Shown here one piece after another: positions 49,087-57,365 of a DNA stretch of 64,000 nt (within the stretch, counting starts at the first letter, position 1; each line of letters begins with the position of its first letter). This DNA comes from Shimia sp965227725 (GTDB taxonomy: Bacteria; Pseudomonadota; Alphaproteobacteria; Rhodobacterales; Rhodobacteraceae), in NCBI RefSeq assembly GCF_965227725.1, contig NZ_CBDDGH010000004.1:372001-436000 (forward strand). Reading direction: 5' to 3'. The position numbers and the translations under genes were made by a program. The notes under the pieces were generated by a model. The model was not told the origin of the DNA. It made no database searches and was given only the letters and a program-made list of their open reading frames with translations.

Positions 49087-50526
49087 TTATTCAGCCGCCA
49101 TTCGACGCGGCTCGCTCGCAGCCAAGGGAAAGACCTTCGCGGGGTTCAAAAGCCACTTAGGGTCGAACACATCTTTCACCGCCATCTGGATATCCAGATC
49201 TTCCGGCGCATATTGATCCACCATCAGATCACGCTTCTCGATACCCACGCCATGCTCACCTGTGAGACATCCCCCAACTTCAACACACAGTCGCAAAATG
49301 TCAGCCCCGAAGGCTTCACATTTCTCTAGGTCGCCCGGCTTGTTGGCATCAAATAGAATGAGCGGATGCATGTTCCCGTCCCCGGCGTGGAACACATTGC
49401 CCACATCAAGTCCGTAGTCTTTGCTCAGCTCCCCAATTCTGCGGAGCACATAAGGAAGTTGGCTCACGGGAATGGTGCCATCCAAGCACATGTAGTCGTT
49501 GATCTGCCCCATCGCCCCAAAGGCCGACTTACGCCCCAGCCAAATCCGCGCGCTCTCTTCCGCGCTTGTACTTTCGCGCAGTTCCACTGGATTGTGTGTC
49601 CGGGCGATCGCCAGAATACGTTCAAGCTGGGCTTCGATTTCCTGATCGGAGCCTTCTACCTCGACAATCAGCAGCGCCTCACAGTCTGGATAACCTGCTC
49701 CGGCAAATGCCTCTGTAGCGCGGATACAGGGGCGATCCATAAACTCAATGGCCACCGGCAGAATGCCCGACTTGATAATGTCGCTCACGCATTGGCCTGC
49801 GACTTCATTGCTATCAAATCCCATGAGGACAGGTCTTGCACCCTCCGGTTTGTGCAAAATACGCAATGTGGCTTCGGTTACGACACCAAGCTGGCCCTCA
49901 CTGCCGCAAATCACACCCAGAAGATCCAAGCCGCCAGCATCCAAATGGGCACCGCCAATCTCGACAACCTCGCCCTCCATGGTCACCATGGTGACGCCCA
50001 TCAAATTGTTCGTTGTGACGCCGTACTTCAGGCAATGGGCACCGCCGGAGTTCATCGCAATGTTTCCCGCAATGGCGCAGGCCAGCTGGCTGGAGGGATC
50101 CGGTGCATAAAAGAAGCCGTCTTCTTCCACCGCGCCGGAAACGCTCAGGTTGGTGCGACCAGTTTGCACTCGGATGAAGCGATTTTCATAATCTGTTTCA
50201 AGAACTTCGGTCATTCGGGCCACGCCCAGAATGATCGAGTCTGCGGTTGGCATTGACCCACCCGCAAGAGAAGTGCCTGCTCCGCGTGGCACCACTGGCA
50301 CCTCTTCTTCGTGGCAGATCTTCAGAACCGCCACCACTTCTTCCGTGGAGGCAGGAAGAACCGCGGCAAGCGGCGGGCACCGATAGGCGGTGAGCGCGTC
50401 GCACTCATAGGCCCGCGTTTCAGCCTCATCAGAGATGACAGCATCTGCCGGAAGCACTTCCTGAAGCCGGGCAACAATGCGCGCCTTCTTCGCAAGAACC
50501 TCTGGGTTAGGGGTTGGCATGTCCAT
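49087..50526 (-). CDS. glcD: Glycolate oxidase subunit GlcD
   Basis: 479 residues from the ATG at 50526, with GGAGGTCAGCC before it. Catalytic flavoprotein that oxidises glycolate to glyoxylate. FAD-binding marks: VPRGAGTSLAGGSMPTAD near 88, AIAGNIAMNSGGAHCLKYG near 160, and in the cap part CLTGEHGVGIEKRDLM near 420 with the active His. The closing VFDPKWLLNPAKVFP is typical of FAD-linked oxidases. First gene of the glc operon; an inverted repeat just upstream is a likely operator. Confidence 0.96.
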   Translation of the reverse strand: MDMPTPNPEVLAKKARIVARLQEVLPADAVISDEAETRAYECDALTAYRCPPLAAVLPASTEEVVAVLKICHEEEVPVVPRGAGTSLAGGSMPTADSIILGVARMTEVLETDYENRFIRVQTGRTNLSVSGAVEEDGFFYAPDPSSQLACAIAGNIAMNSGGAHCLKYGVTTNNLMGVTMVTMEGEVVEIGGAHLDAGGLDLLGVICGSEGQLGVVTEATLRILHKPEGARPVLMGFDSNEVAGQCVSDIIKSGILPVAIEFMDRPCIRATEAFAGAGYPDCEALLIVEVEGSDQEIEAQLERILAIARTHNPVELRESTSAEESARIWLGRKSAFGAMGQINDYMCLDGTIPVSQLPYVLRRIGELSKDYGLDVGNVFHAGDGNMHPLILFDANKPGDLEKCEAFGADILRLCVEVGGCLTGEHGVGIEKRDLMVDQYAPEDLDIQMAVKDVFDPKWLLNPAKVFPLAASEPRRMAAE

Positions 50527-50543
50527 GGCTGACCTCCGCAATA

Positions 50544-50566
50544 ATTGGTAAATTAATATAACCAAT
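50544..50566 (-). promoter_or_regulatory. Probable operator/promoter of the glc operon
   Basis: ATTGGT (50544-50549) and ACCAAT (50561-50566) form an inverted repeat around an AT-rich centre (ATTAAT). It overlaps TATATT at the expected -10 place for glcD. The TTGGT..ACCAA type arms recall sites of GntR-family repressors such as PdhR/GlcC, but no regulator gene is adjacent. Confidence 0.5.
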
Positions 50567-50610
50567 ATTGCAGACTGGCAAGAGCTAAGCGATGGCGCTA
50601 CTGTACAGGC

Positions 50611-51309
50611 ATGACTTTCACACAGCTCGCCAACCAGTTTTCATCCCTTGATTTCATTGCTGTTGCAGCGAGCCTTTTGACTTGGTTCGCCACCACGCAT
50701 CTCATTGAAAATCCGCCCAAAAACAGACCATCTGTGTCACGGCTGATGGCGTTTTACCGAAGGGAATGGATGATCCATTATGTCGAACGAAACGCCCGCA
50801 TTTTTGATGCGCAGATCATGGGAAACCTGCGCCAGAGCACGGCGTTCTTTGCCTCTTCGTCAATGATCGCCATTGGCGGCTTGGTGGCTTTGATCGGGAA
50901 TACTGACCAAATTGCCGGCCTCACACAGGATCTGGCGCAGAAAGCTGATTCCACCTCTGTCCTGGAAATCAAACTGATGTTGGTCCTGCTCTTCGTTGGC
51001 AACGCATTCCTGAAATTTGTCTGGTCTCACAGGCTCTTCGGCTATTGCTCTGTGCTGATGGGCGCGGTGCCAAATGACAAAGACCATCCCGCAGCGATGT
51101 CTCGGGCCCACAAGGCTGCGGATGTGAACATCACAGCAGCGCGCAGCTTCAACCGGGGGATTCGAGCCATCTATTTTGGATTGGCTTCCGCGGCCTGGCT
51201 TTTGGGCCCCATCATGTTGCTTGTTGGCATTTCCGTGACGGTGATCGTGCTGGGACGGCGTGAATTTGCCTCTCAGTCCCGCGCCGCCCTGCTGCGTGAT
51301 CCCCGCTAA
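50611..51309 (+). CDS. DUF599 family membrane protein
   Basis: 232 residues with about four membrane helices (near 15-33, 84-104, 122-142 and 190-220). The segment between helices, MAFYRREWMIHYVERNARIF then DAQIMGNLRQSTAFFASSSM, is the known signature of DUF599, an inner-membrane family with no assigned function in proteobacteria. It is divergent from glcD by 84 bp and converges on rlmH across a gap with a 10-bp inverted repeat. No operon partner. Confidence 0.85.
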   Translation: MTFTQLANQFSSLDFIAVAASLLTWFATTHLIENPPKNRPSVSRLMAFYRREWMIHYVERNARIFDAQIMGNLRQSTAFFASSSMIAIGGLVALIGNTDQIAGLTQDLAQKADSTSVLEIKLMLVLLFVGNAFLKFVWSHRLFGYCSVLMGAVPNDKDHPAAMSRAHKAADVNITAARSFNRGIRAIYFGLASAAWLLGPIMLLVGISVTVIVLGRREFASQSRAALLRDPR

Positions 51310-51332
51310 ATAACCCGCCAAAACACCGTCGG

Positions 51333-51369
51333 TATAACGTCGGTATCGCGGCTGTATCACGACGTTATA
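51333..51369. terminator. Inverted repeat between DUF599 gene and rlmH
   Basis: TATAACGTCG (51333-51342) and CGACGTTATA (51360-51369) are a perfect 10-bp inverted repeat; outer arms ACACC and GGTGT extend it. It lies between converging genes and probably ends both transcripts, though T-runs are lacking. Confidence 0.55.
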
Positions 51370-51427
51370 GCGGGTGTGCATTGTCGGTCTTTTTAAAGCG
51401 GAACAAACCGCACAAAACCGTGCCCCA

Positions 51428-51904
51428 TCAGACCCGATGATAAGGTGCGCCGGCCAAAATGCTTGCAGCGCGGTAAAGCTGTTCACTCAACATCACGCGC
51501 GCCAACATATGTGGCCAAACCATTTTACCAAAACTGAGCTTAGCATCTGCGCGCGCGCGCAGCGCGGGATCAATGCCATCCGCACCGCCAATCACAAAGG
51601 CCAGATCACTCCGCCCATTATCGCGCCAGCCACCGAGCATATTCGCAAAATCCGGGCTGCTCATCAGCTTGCCACGCTCATCCAGCGCGCAGATCACAGC
51701 CCCTTTGGGGATGACACCTTCAAGAAGCCCCGCTTCGGTCGACATCCCGCCGCCTTTGCGGTCTTCAACTTCATGCACCGTAGCCGGACCAAGCCCAAGG
51801 ACGCGTCCGGTGCGGTCAAACCGTGTCAGATAATCATCAAGAAGGTCGCGCTCAGGGCCAGACCGCAGCCGACCCACGGCGCAGATGTGCACTTTGAGTG
51901 CCAT
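51428..51904 (-). CDS. rlmH: 23S rRNA (pseudouridine(1915)-N3)-methyltransferase RlmH
   Basis: 158 residues, the normal size. SPOUT-class enzyme that methylates a pseudouridine of helix 69 in assembled ribosomes. The knot region is visible as FVIGGADGIDPALRARADAK, then KLSFGKMVWPHMLARVML and the ending LAGAPYHRV, all diagnostic of RlmH. It follows rsfS on the same strand with a 53-bp gap, as is normal in proteobacteria, so the two ribosome-linked genes share a transcript. Confidence 0.97.
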   Translation of the reverse strand: MALKVHICAVGRLRSGPERDLLDDYLTRFDRTGRVLGLGPATVHEVEDRKGGGMSTEAGLLEGVIPKGAVICALDERGKLMSSPDFANMLGGWRDNGRSDLAFVIGGADGIDPALRARADAKLSFGKMVWPHMLARVMLSEQLYRAASILAGAPYHRV

Positions 51905-51957
51905 GTCGTTGCCTTGTGCTGTGGCGACGCAGCGCTAAGCGCACACGCCGCGCAGAC

Positions 51958-52353
51958 TTATGCGGAGCCGCCAGGCACCCACATTTTTTCCAGCTGATAG
52001 AATTCGCGCACTTCCGGACGGAAGATATGCACGATCACATCGCCGGTATCCACAAGCACCCAGTCACCGGAATCCTTGCCTTCAACTTTGGCGCTGCGGC
52101 CAAACTCATGCTTGAGCCGTTCGACAAGTTTCTCAGCGAGGGCCACAACCTGACGCGAGGAGCGCCCGGAGCAGATCACCATGTAATCGCCAATCGACGT
52201 CTTGCCGCGCAGATCGATCTGCACAACGTCTTCGGCTTTGTCTTCGCTAAGAGAGGTGAGAATGCGGGCAAGCAGATCCTCGCTTGTCGCATCCGAGGCG
52301 CCCGATGTCAGAACGGGTCCGGTATCAGCAGCATTTGCCACGTCAGTGTTCAA
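51958..52353 (-). CDS. rsfS: Ribosomal silencing factor RsfS
   Basis: 131 residues. Binds L14 and keeps ribosomal subunits apart in poor nutrient conditions. Core: VVQIDLRGKTSIGDYMVICS, GRSSRQVVALAEKLVERLK and VEGKDSGDWVLVDTGDVIVH, then the closing FYQLEKMW. The start is not clear: AAGGAGG at 52374-52368 lies inside a longer frame from a GTG at 52383 and instead points to a TTG (52353) or a CTG (52359). I list the TTG. Precedes rlmH. Confidence 0.93.
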   Translation of the reverse strand: MNTDVANAADTGPVLTSGASDATSEDLLARILTSLSEDKAEDVVQIDLRGKTSIGDYMVICSGRSSRQVVALAEKLVERLKHEFGRSAKVEGKDSGDWVLVDTGDVIVHIFRPEVREFYQLEKMWVPGGSA

Positions 52354-52530
52354 AGACAGAAGTCTGCCCTCCTTGCAACGCACCGCAAAGCCCCGGTGCC
52401 GGGCGTAAATTCAAGATAGCACCGGTTGGACTCATTCTCAACGAAAGGCAAGCAGGATTTGGCGCGCATGGACCAATTGGCGCAGAAACGCTGCGGTTTC
52501 GGGAAGATTTCGAAGAAAATGGGTCAGAGA

Positions 52531-52548
52531 GAGGGGGCCAGCCCCCAG
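52531..52548 (-). terminator. Possible terminator after the MscS-type gene
   Basis: GGGGG..CCCCC arms with a CTGG-type loop (52533-52546) followed by CTCTCTCT on the minus strand, about 35 bp after the channel gene stop. The tail is not a true T-run. Confidence 0.4.
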
Positions 52549-52581
52549 CTTACGCGTTGCGCAAGCTTCCCCCGGGCTACT

Positions 52582-54027
52582 TTAAGAATGAGAAGCTGGA
52601 TTGGCGAGATCCCCATTTGCCGCACTATCTTCCAACAGTCGCACCTCACGCTGTGGGAAAGGAAGCGAAATGCCGTGCTCCTTGAAGGCATCCCAGAGCG
52701 CGAGATAGACATTGCCGCGAATATTGGTCAGCCCGCCGGTGGGGTCCTTGATCCAAAACCGCAGAATGTAATCCACACTGCTGTCGCCAAAACCCACGAT
52801 GTGGCACACCGGGGTGTTGGGATAGGTCAGCACGCGCTCCACGGATTTGGCTGCCTCCACCGCCACTTTGCGCACCAGATGTGGATCATCGTCATAGGCG
52901 GTGCCAAAATAGATATCGAGCCGCACAAAGGTGTCAGAATGGGACCAGTTCACCACCTGATTGGTGATCAAATCCTCGTTGGGAATGAGAAATTCTCGTC
53001 CATCGCGGGTGACCACACTCACATAGCGCGCGCCGAGGGAGTTGATCCAACCGAAGGTTTCCCCCAGCGAGATCACATCGCCGGGCTTGATGGATTTGTC
53101 CATCAGGATGATGAGGCCTGAGACGAGATTGGACACCACTTTCTGCAAGCCAAAACCCAGACCAACACCGACAAACCCGGTGAGAAAGGCAAGGCCGCGC
53201 AGATCAAAGCCGATGATTCTCAGCCCAACAAAGAAGGCCGCAGTATAAAGAAAGACCTGCAATAGCTTGCCAAAGAGCACGCGCATGGAGGGGGAGATAT
53301 CTTCGCTGCGGCTCAGCCGGCTATCCACCTGACGCGCCGCAAGGCGGGCCAGCACAAATGTTGCGGCCAACATCAGAATCGCCTGCGCCATCATCCAAAG
53401 AGACACGCGGGTTTCGCCAAAGGTCAGCGACATGCTGTCCATCAAATCAACCGCGTCATCGCGCAGGCCCGTGAGGATGAGCGTCACCCAGATCCAAGCG
53501 CCATATCGCAACACCGCCCGCAGTGTGGTGTTTTGCACAACCCGCAAAACCACCACAACAAACAAGAAGGCAAGCGCCAGATTGGCGAGCTCGACCAAGA
53601 GATAAGACCGGCTTGGCCATGTCACCGCGCGCATCACCCAAACCGTGAACCAGATCAAAATGGTGAAGAAGATCAGCGCCATACGGCGATGCACCATCAT
53701 GGCGTAGCGATAACGCCATTTGGGCCAACCTTCGCGCGTCTTGAGCCAGTCGTAGAATCTGGGCTTGAAGATCATCGCCAAAGCCGCTGCGATCACCATC
53801 AAGATCAAGGCGATCAACACCTGATAGGCTGCCCATGGCCGCGACAGGGTTTCGGCAAAAGCCACCACCTGATCCCAGATGCCCAGGGCAATTTCCGTGG
53901 TTTCAGCTGCGTCGTCGCTTTGGCTGATGGTTTCGGGGTGGTGCACAGCGCGATCTGCTGCCGCGATGCGATCCAATTCGGAAGGCGCTGCGCTGTCAGT
54001 CGGGCCTGAGATGGTCTCTTCTTCCAT
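52582..54027 (-). CDS. Mechanosensitive ion channel (MscS family)
   Basis: 481 residues. After an acidic N-terminus there are about five membrane helices; the pore helix is LTGFVGVGLGFGLQKVVSNL (near 285-304) and the following beta domain begins DKSIKPGDVISLGETFGWIN. These are standard MscS marks. The size and form resemble the larger YbdG/YjeP-like members rather than the 286-aa minimal MscS. It would relieve turgor in hypo-osmotic shock in the inner membrane. The ATG at 54027 was chosen over 54048 by the family-like length; neither has a strong ribosome site. The N-terminal 30 residues are rich in Glu and Ser and not conserved. Confidence 0.9.
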   Translation of the reverse strand: MEEETISGPTDSAAPSELDRIAAADRAVHHPETISQSDDAAETTEIALGIWDQVVAFAETLSRPWAAYQVLIALILMVIAAALAMIFKPRFYDWLKTREGWPKWRYRYAMMVHRRMALIFFTILIWFTVWVMRAVTWPSRSYLLVELANLALAFLFVVVVLRVVQNTTLRAVLRYGAWIWVTLILTGLRDDAVDLMDSMSLTFGETRVSLWMMAQAILMLAATFVLARLAARQVDSRLSRSEDISPSMRVLFGKLLQVFLYTAAFFVGLRIIGFDLRGLAFLTGFVGVGLGFGLQKVVSNLVSGLIILMDKSIKPGDVISLGETFGWINSLGARYVSVVTRDGREFLIPNEDLITNQVVNWSHSDTFVRLDIYFGTAYDDDPHLVRKVAVEAAKSVERVLTYPNTPVCHIVGFGDSSVDYILRFWIKDPTGGLTNIRGNVYLALWDAFKEHGISLPFPQREVRLLEDSAANGDLANPASHS

Positions 54028-54126
54028 AAAACCAGTCTTGCACGCCAAACCGCTTGCAGCAACGCGCAGACTGCACAGTGCATCCTTGGGCGGCTTCTGC
54101 TTGAAGGAATCTTTTGGCAGGTATAG

Positions 54127-54222
54127 ATGGGTGACATGAAACGCATCTATGACATCGACGACCGCGCCTTTTTACCTTGGCGTTTCTTTGGTCAATCCAA
54201 ATCCGTCATCGCCGCCCTATGA
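54127..54222 (+). CDS. Possible 31-aa ORF upstream of leuC
   Basis: ATG at 54127 (also 54136) to TGA at 54220. The peptide starts MGDMKRIYDIDDRAFLPWRF and has no run of Leu codons, so it is not a classical leu leader peptide. It lies 72 bp before leuC. No family is known to me; support is limited to AGGTATAG upstream and the tidy frame. Confidence 0.2.
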   Translation: MGDMKRIYDIDDRAFLPWRFFGQSKSVIAAL

Positions 54223-54294
54223 AAGTGCGGCGTGCGTTTGCGCGCCTGTTTGACAGCCAAAGTTTCAGCTACACAATCAGAATGGAGAGGACCC

Positions 54295-55701
54295 ATGTCC
54301 CCCAAAACGCTTTATGACAAGATCTGGGATGCCCATGTGGCACACGAAGCCGAAGACGGCACCAGCTTGCTTTATATTGACCGTCACCTCGTTCACGAAG
54401 TGACCAGCCCGCAGGCCTTTGAGGGCTTGCGCATGACCGGCCGCAAAGTGCGTGCACCGGAGAAAACCATCGCTGTGCCGGATCACAACGTGCCAACCAC
54501 CAAGGGCCGTGAAAACCCGGAGCAGATGACCGAGGAAAGCCGCATTCAGGTGGCCGCGCTCGACAAGAACGCCAAGGAATTTGGTGTGCATTACTATCCG
54601 GTGTCTGACGTGCGTCAGGGCATCGTGCACATCGTTGGCCCGGAAAACGGCTGGACCCTGCCGGGCATGACCGTGGTTTGCGGCGACAGCCACACCGCGA
54701 CCCACGGCGCATTTGGATCGCTGGCCCATGGTATCGGTACTTCCGAGGTGGAGCACGTTCTGGCCACCCAGACGCTGATCCAGAAAAAGTCCAAGAACAT
54801 GAAGGTGGAAATCACCGGCAAGCTGAACCCGGGCGTGACCGCCAAGGACGTGACGCTGGCCATCATCGGCGCCACCGGCACCGGCGGTGGCACCGGCTAT
54901 GTGATCGAATACTGTGGGGAGGCGATCCAGTCGCTGTCCATGGAAGGCCGGATGACCGTCTGCAACATGGCGATTGAAGGCGGCGCACGTGCTGGCCTGA
55001 TCGCACCTGACCAGACCACCTTTGATTACTGCAAAGGCCGTCCGCACGCGCCAAAAGGCGCAGCATGGGAGCAGGCCGAGGCCTATTGGCGCACGCTTTA
55101 CACCGATGAAGGTGCGCATTTTGACAAGGTCGTCACCCTAAAGGGCGAAGACATCCAGCCGGTTGTCACCTGGGGCACCAGCCCTGAGGATGTTCTGCCA
55201 ATCACCGGTGTTGTCCCGGCACCTGAAGACTTTGAAGGCGGCAAGATTGAAGCGGCACGCCGCTCCATCGAGTACATGGGGCTGACCCCTGGCCAGAAGC
55301 TGACCGACATCGAGATCGACACAGTCTTCATCGGCTCCTGCACCAACGGTCGTATCGAAGACATGCGCGCCGTGGCGGAAGTGGTCAAAGGCAAGAAGAT
55401 CAAAGAGGGCATGCGGGCGATGATCGTTCCGGGCTCCGGTCTTGTTCGGGCGCAGGCGGAAGAAGAAGGTCTTGCAGACATCTTCAAGGACGCCGGCTTT
55501 GAATGGCGTCTTGCGGGCTGCTCCATGTGTCTGGCGATGAACCCTGACCAGCTGTCGGAAAACGAACGCTGCGCCTCGACGTCCAACCGGAATTTCGAAG
55601 GCCGCCAGGGCTACAAAGGCCGCACACACCTTGTGTCGCCTGCCATGGCTGCTGCGGCTGCGATCACCGGCAAGCTGACGGACATCCGGGAACTGATGTA
55701 A
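54295..55701 (+). CDS. leuC: 3-isopropylmalate dehydratase large subunit
   Basis: 468 residues from the ATG at 54295, which follows GGAGAGGACCC. With LeuD it isomerises 2- to 3-isopropylmalate in leucine synthesis. Aconitase-family marks: VVCGDSHTATHGAFGSLAHG near 132, the cluster ligands in FIGSCTNGRIEDMRA and AGCSMCLAMNPD, and the end FEGRQGYKGRTHLVSPAMA. LeuD is normally adjacent; here a 27-aa membrane ORF and terminator structures lie between. Confidence 0.98.
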   Translation: MSPKTLYDKIWDAHVAHEAEDGTSLLYIDRHLVHEVTSPQAFEGLRMTGRKVRAPEKTIAVPDHNVPTTKGRENPEQMTEESRIQVAALDKNAKEFGVHYYPVSDVRQGIVHIVGPENGWTLPGMTVVCGDSHTATHGAFGSLAHGIGTSEVEHVLATQTLIQKKSKNMKVEITGKLNPGVTAKDVTLAIIGATGTGGGTGYVIEYCGEAIQSLSMEGRMTVCNMAIEGGARAGLIAPDQTTFDYCKGRPHAPKGAAWEQAEAYWRTLYTDEGAHFDKVVTLKGEDIQPVVTWGTSPEDVLPITGVVPAPEDFEGGKIEAARRSIEYMGLTPGQKLTDIEIDTVFIGSCTNGRIEDMRAVAEVVKGKKIKEGMRAMIVPGSGLVRAQAEEEGLADIFKDAGFEWRLAGCSMCLAMNPDQLSENERCASTSNRNFEGRQGYKGRTHLVSPAMAAAAAITGKLTDIRELM

Positions 55702-55843
55702 GGCGGATCCTCTCATAGGCCTGTCGGGCGCTGCTTTGGTAGCCGCGCGTCAGGGCTATGGGAGGCAACAACCCAGTTTCTTCAACCAGGCAACACGCAA
55801 CGTCATGTTCACATCCTTTGATCCTATGGTGACCAACTGTGTA

Positions 55844-55875
55844 GGCACGGCCCCTTTCTCAGGGCTGTCCGTGCC
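55844..55875 (+). terminator. Hairpin after leuC
   Basis: GGCACGG (55844-55850) pairs with CCGTGCC (55869-55875), with GCCC/GGGC pairing possible inside. Followed by CCCATCTC, so not a classic terminator. It sits in the 257-bp gap between leuC and the small membrane ORF. Confidence 0.4.
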
Positions 55876-55958
55876 CCCATCTCAGTTGAAGCCGCGGCAG
55901 AATGTCGCGGCGCGCACCGCGCAGAGCACCCCGCTTTGCGCAGGAAAGGAGACTGAAA

Positions 55959-56042
55959 ATGATCCGTGTTGTATTGCCGACTATCTTAGCTTTTGCCAGC
56001 CTGATGGGCCTGTGGGCCATCACCGCGACCGTGATTGCGTAA
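55959..56042 (+). CDS. 27-aa single-TM peptide ORF between leuC and leuD
   Basis: ATG at 55959 to TAA at 56040, preceded by AGGAAAGGAGACTGAAA, one of the best ribosome sites in the window. The peptide MIRVVLPTILAFASLMGLWA continues with six or seven more residues and forms one hydrophobic helix with a single Arg at the start. It is followed by a terminator 30 bp on, so it looks like a self-contained small gene between leuC and leuD. No homologue is known to me; it may be a small membrane protein typical of the group. Confidence 0.55.
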   Translation: MIRVVLPTILAFASLMGLWAITATVIA

Positions 56043-56071
56043 CGCAAGCTGTCAAAGCTAATATCTCTATC

Positions 56072-56114
56072 GAACACCCGATGGTCGGCGCGACCGTTGG
56101 GTGTTCTCGTTTTT
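56072..56114 (+). terminator. Strong terminator ahead of leuD
   Basis: GAACACCC (56072-56079) pairs with GGGTGTTC (56099-56106), and the stem goes on through wobble pairs to GGTC/GACC, about 15 bp, then TCGTTTTT. It stands 25 bp before the leuD start. Confidence 0.85.
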
Positions 56115-56138
56115 GAATCGCTCTGAAAGGACGATAGA

Positions 56139-56744
56139 ATGAAAAAGTTCGAAACTTTCTCCGGTATCGCCGCGCCTATGCCGCTGGTGAACATCGACAC
56201 AGACATGATCATCCCCAAGGTCTTCCTGAAGTCCATCGAACGCACGGGCTTTGGCAAGAACCTCTTTGATGAGATGCGCTACAACCGCGACGGCACAGAA
56301 ATCCCAGATTTCGTGCTGAACAAACCACAGTACCGCAGCGCGCAAATCCTGATCGCGGGTGACAACTTTGGCTGCGGCTCTTCGCGTGAACACGCGCCTT
56401 GGGCGCTGGACGATTTCGGCATCAAGGTGATTGTGTCCACCTCCTTTGCTGACATCTTCTTCAACAACAGCTTCAAGAACGGCATGCTGCCGATCGTTCT
56501 GCCACAAGAGCAGGTGGACGTATTGATGGCCGATGCGGAGAAGGGTGAAAACGCCCGCATGACCGTGGATCTGGAAGCGCAGGAAATCACAACCTCGGAT
56601 GGCGACGTGATCAAATTCGAGGTGGATGCGTTCAAAAAGCACTGCCTGCTCAATGGTCTGGATGACATTGGTCTGACCATGGAGAAAGAAGCCTCTATCG
56701 ACGCATATGAGGCCAAAGCCGGGGCGGAGCGCCCTTGGGTCTAA
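56139..56744 (+). CDS. leuD: 3-isopropylmalate dehydratase small subunit
   Basis: 201 residues, normal for LeuD, which supplies the swivelling domain of isopropylmalate isomerase. The segment ILIAGDNFGCGSSREHAPWAL is diagnostic, as are NIDTDMIIPKVFLK near 20 and IVSTSFADIFFNNSFKNGML near 115. The ATG has AAAGGA 9 bases upstream. A strong terminator precedes it, so either read-through or an own promoter must drive it; such a promoter is not evident. A further terminator follows. Confidence 0.98.
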   Translation: MKKFETFSGIAAPMPLVNIDTDMIIPKVFLKSIERTGFGKNLFDEMRYNRDGTEIPDFVLNKPQYRSAQILIAGDNFGCGSSREHAPWALDDFGIKVIVSTSFADIFFNNSFKNGMLPIVLPQEQVDVLMADAEKGENARMTVDLEAQEITTSDGDVIKFEVDAFKKHCLLNGLDDIGLTMEKEASIDAYEAKAGAERPWV

Positions 56745-56765
56745 CCCTTCGCTGACGCACTTCAG

Positions 56766-56794
56766 GCGCTGCCCCACCCGGGCGGCGCTTTTTT
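56766..56794 (+). terminator. Terminator after leuD
   Basis: GCGCTGCCC (56766-56774) and GGGCGGCGC (56780-56788) form a 9-bp stem (one wobble) with TTTTTT after it. It overlaps the lead into the GNAT gene, which must be transcribed by read-through or from within. Confidence 0.85.
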
Positions 56795-56807
56795 CTTGAG
56801 GGATGTG

Positions 56808-57365
56808 ATGGATCTGACCAACCGGTCATTTGAAACCGAACGTTTGCTGATCCGCAGTTGCGAGCTGGCGGACGCTGCCACTCTTGCGCAGCTAATGACA
56901 CCCTCGATCAGCCAGTGGGTGGCCGCATGGCCAACACCACTCACCGCTGAGGACGTGCGTGCGCTTCTGAAGGGCTACATTGAGGCCGCAAAGTCAGGCA
57001 GCACTTTTGCGTCTGTCGTGGTCGATAAGGAAACCCGCGCGCTTATTGGCTGGCTCAAGATCGACCTTTCCAACGCCTCTCAAACGACGGGCGCCAAGTT
57101 CGGGGAATTTGGCTATTGGATTGGCGAAGCCTACCACCGCCAAGGTTATGCCTTTGAAGTGTCATGCGGCGCGCTGGACTTCGGGTTTGACACTCTCGGG
57201 CTGGAAACAATGCGCACGGGCGCGCAGGTGAAAAACCACGCCTCCCTCAGACTTCTTGAGAAACTTGGCATGGAGCCCGTTGGCGTTGAACGCGTCTGGG
57301 CCCCCGCCAGACAACGCCACGAAGAGTGCGCGTTTTGGCAACTGAAGAACCCAAGCATCTCATAG
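56808..57365 (+). CDS. GNAT family N-acetyltransferase (RimJ/RimL-like)
   Basis: 185 residues from the ATG at 56808, which is better spaced from GAGGG than an ATG at 56796. RimJ/RimL-type marks: FETERLLIRSCELADAATLA at the start, then FGEFGYWIGEAYHRQGYAFE near 98 (acetyl-CoA loop) and MRTGAQVKNHASLRLLEKLG near 140. It would acetylate ribosomal protein N-termini or a small molecule; the target is unknown. It lies right behind the leuD terminator. Confidence 0.92.
   Translation: MDLTNRSFETERLLIRSCELADAATLAQLMTPSISQWVAAWPTPLTAEDVRALLKGYIEAAKSGSTFASVVVDKETRALIGWLKIDLSNASQTTGAKFGEFGYWIGEAYHRQGYAFEVSCGALDFGFDTLGLETMRTGAQVKNHASLRLLEKLGMEPVGVERVWAPARQRHEECAFWQLKNPSIS

Noticed and set aside
54127..54222. 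31-aa ORF as a leu leader peptide with attenuation
   Set aside because: It has no run of Leu codons and no paired antiterminator/terminator before leuC. Kept only as a low-confidence small ORF.
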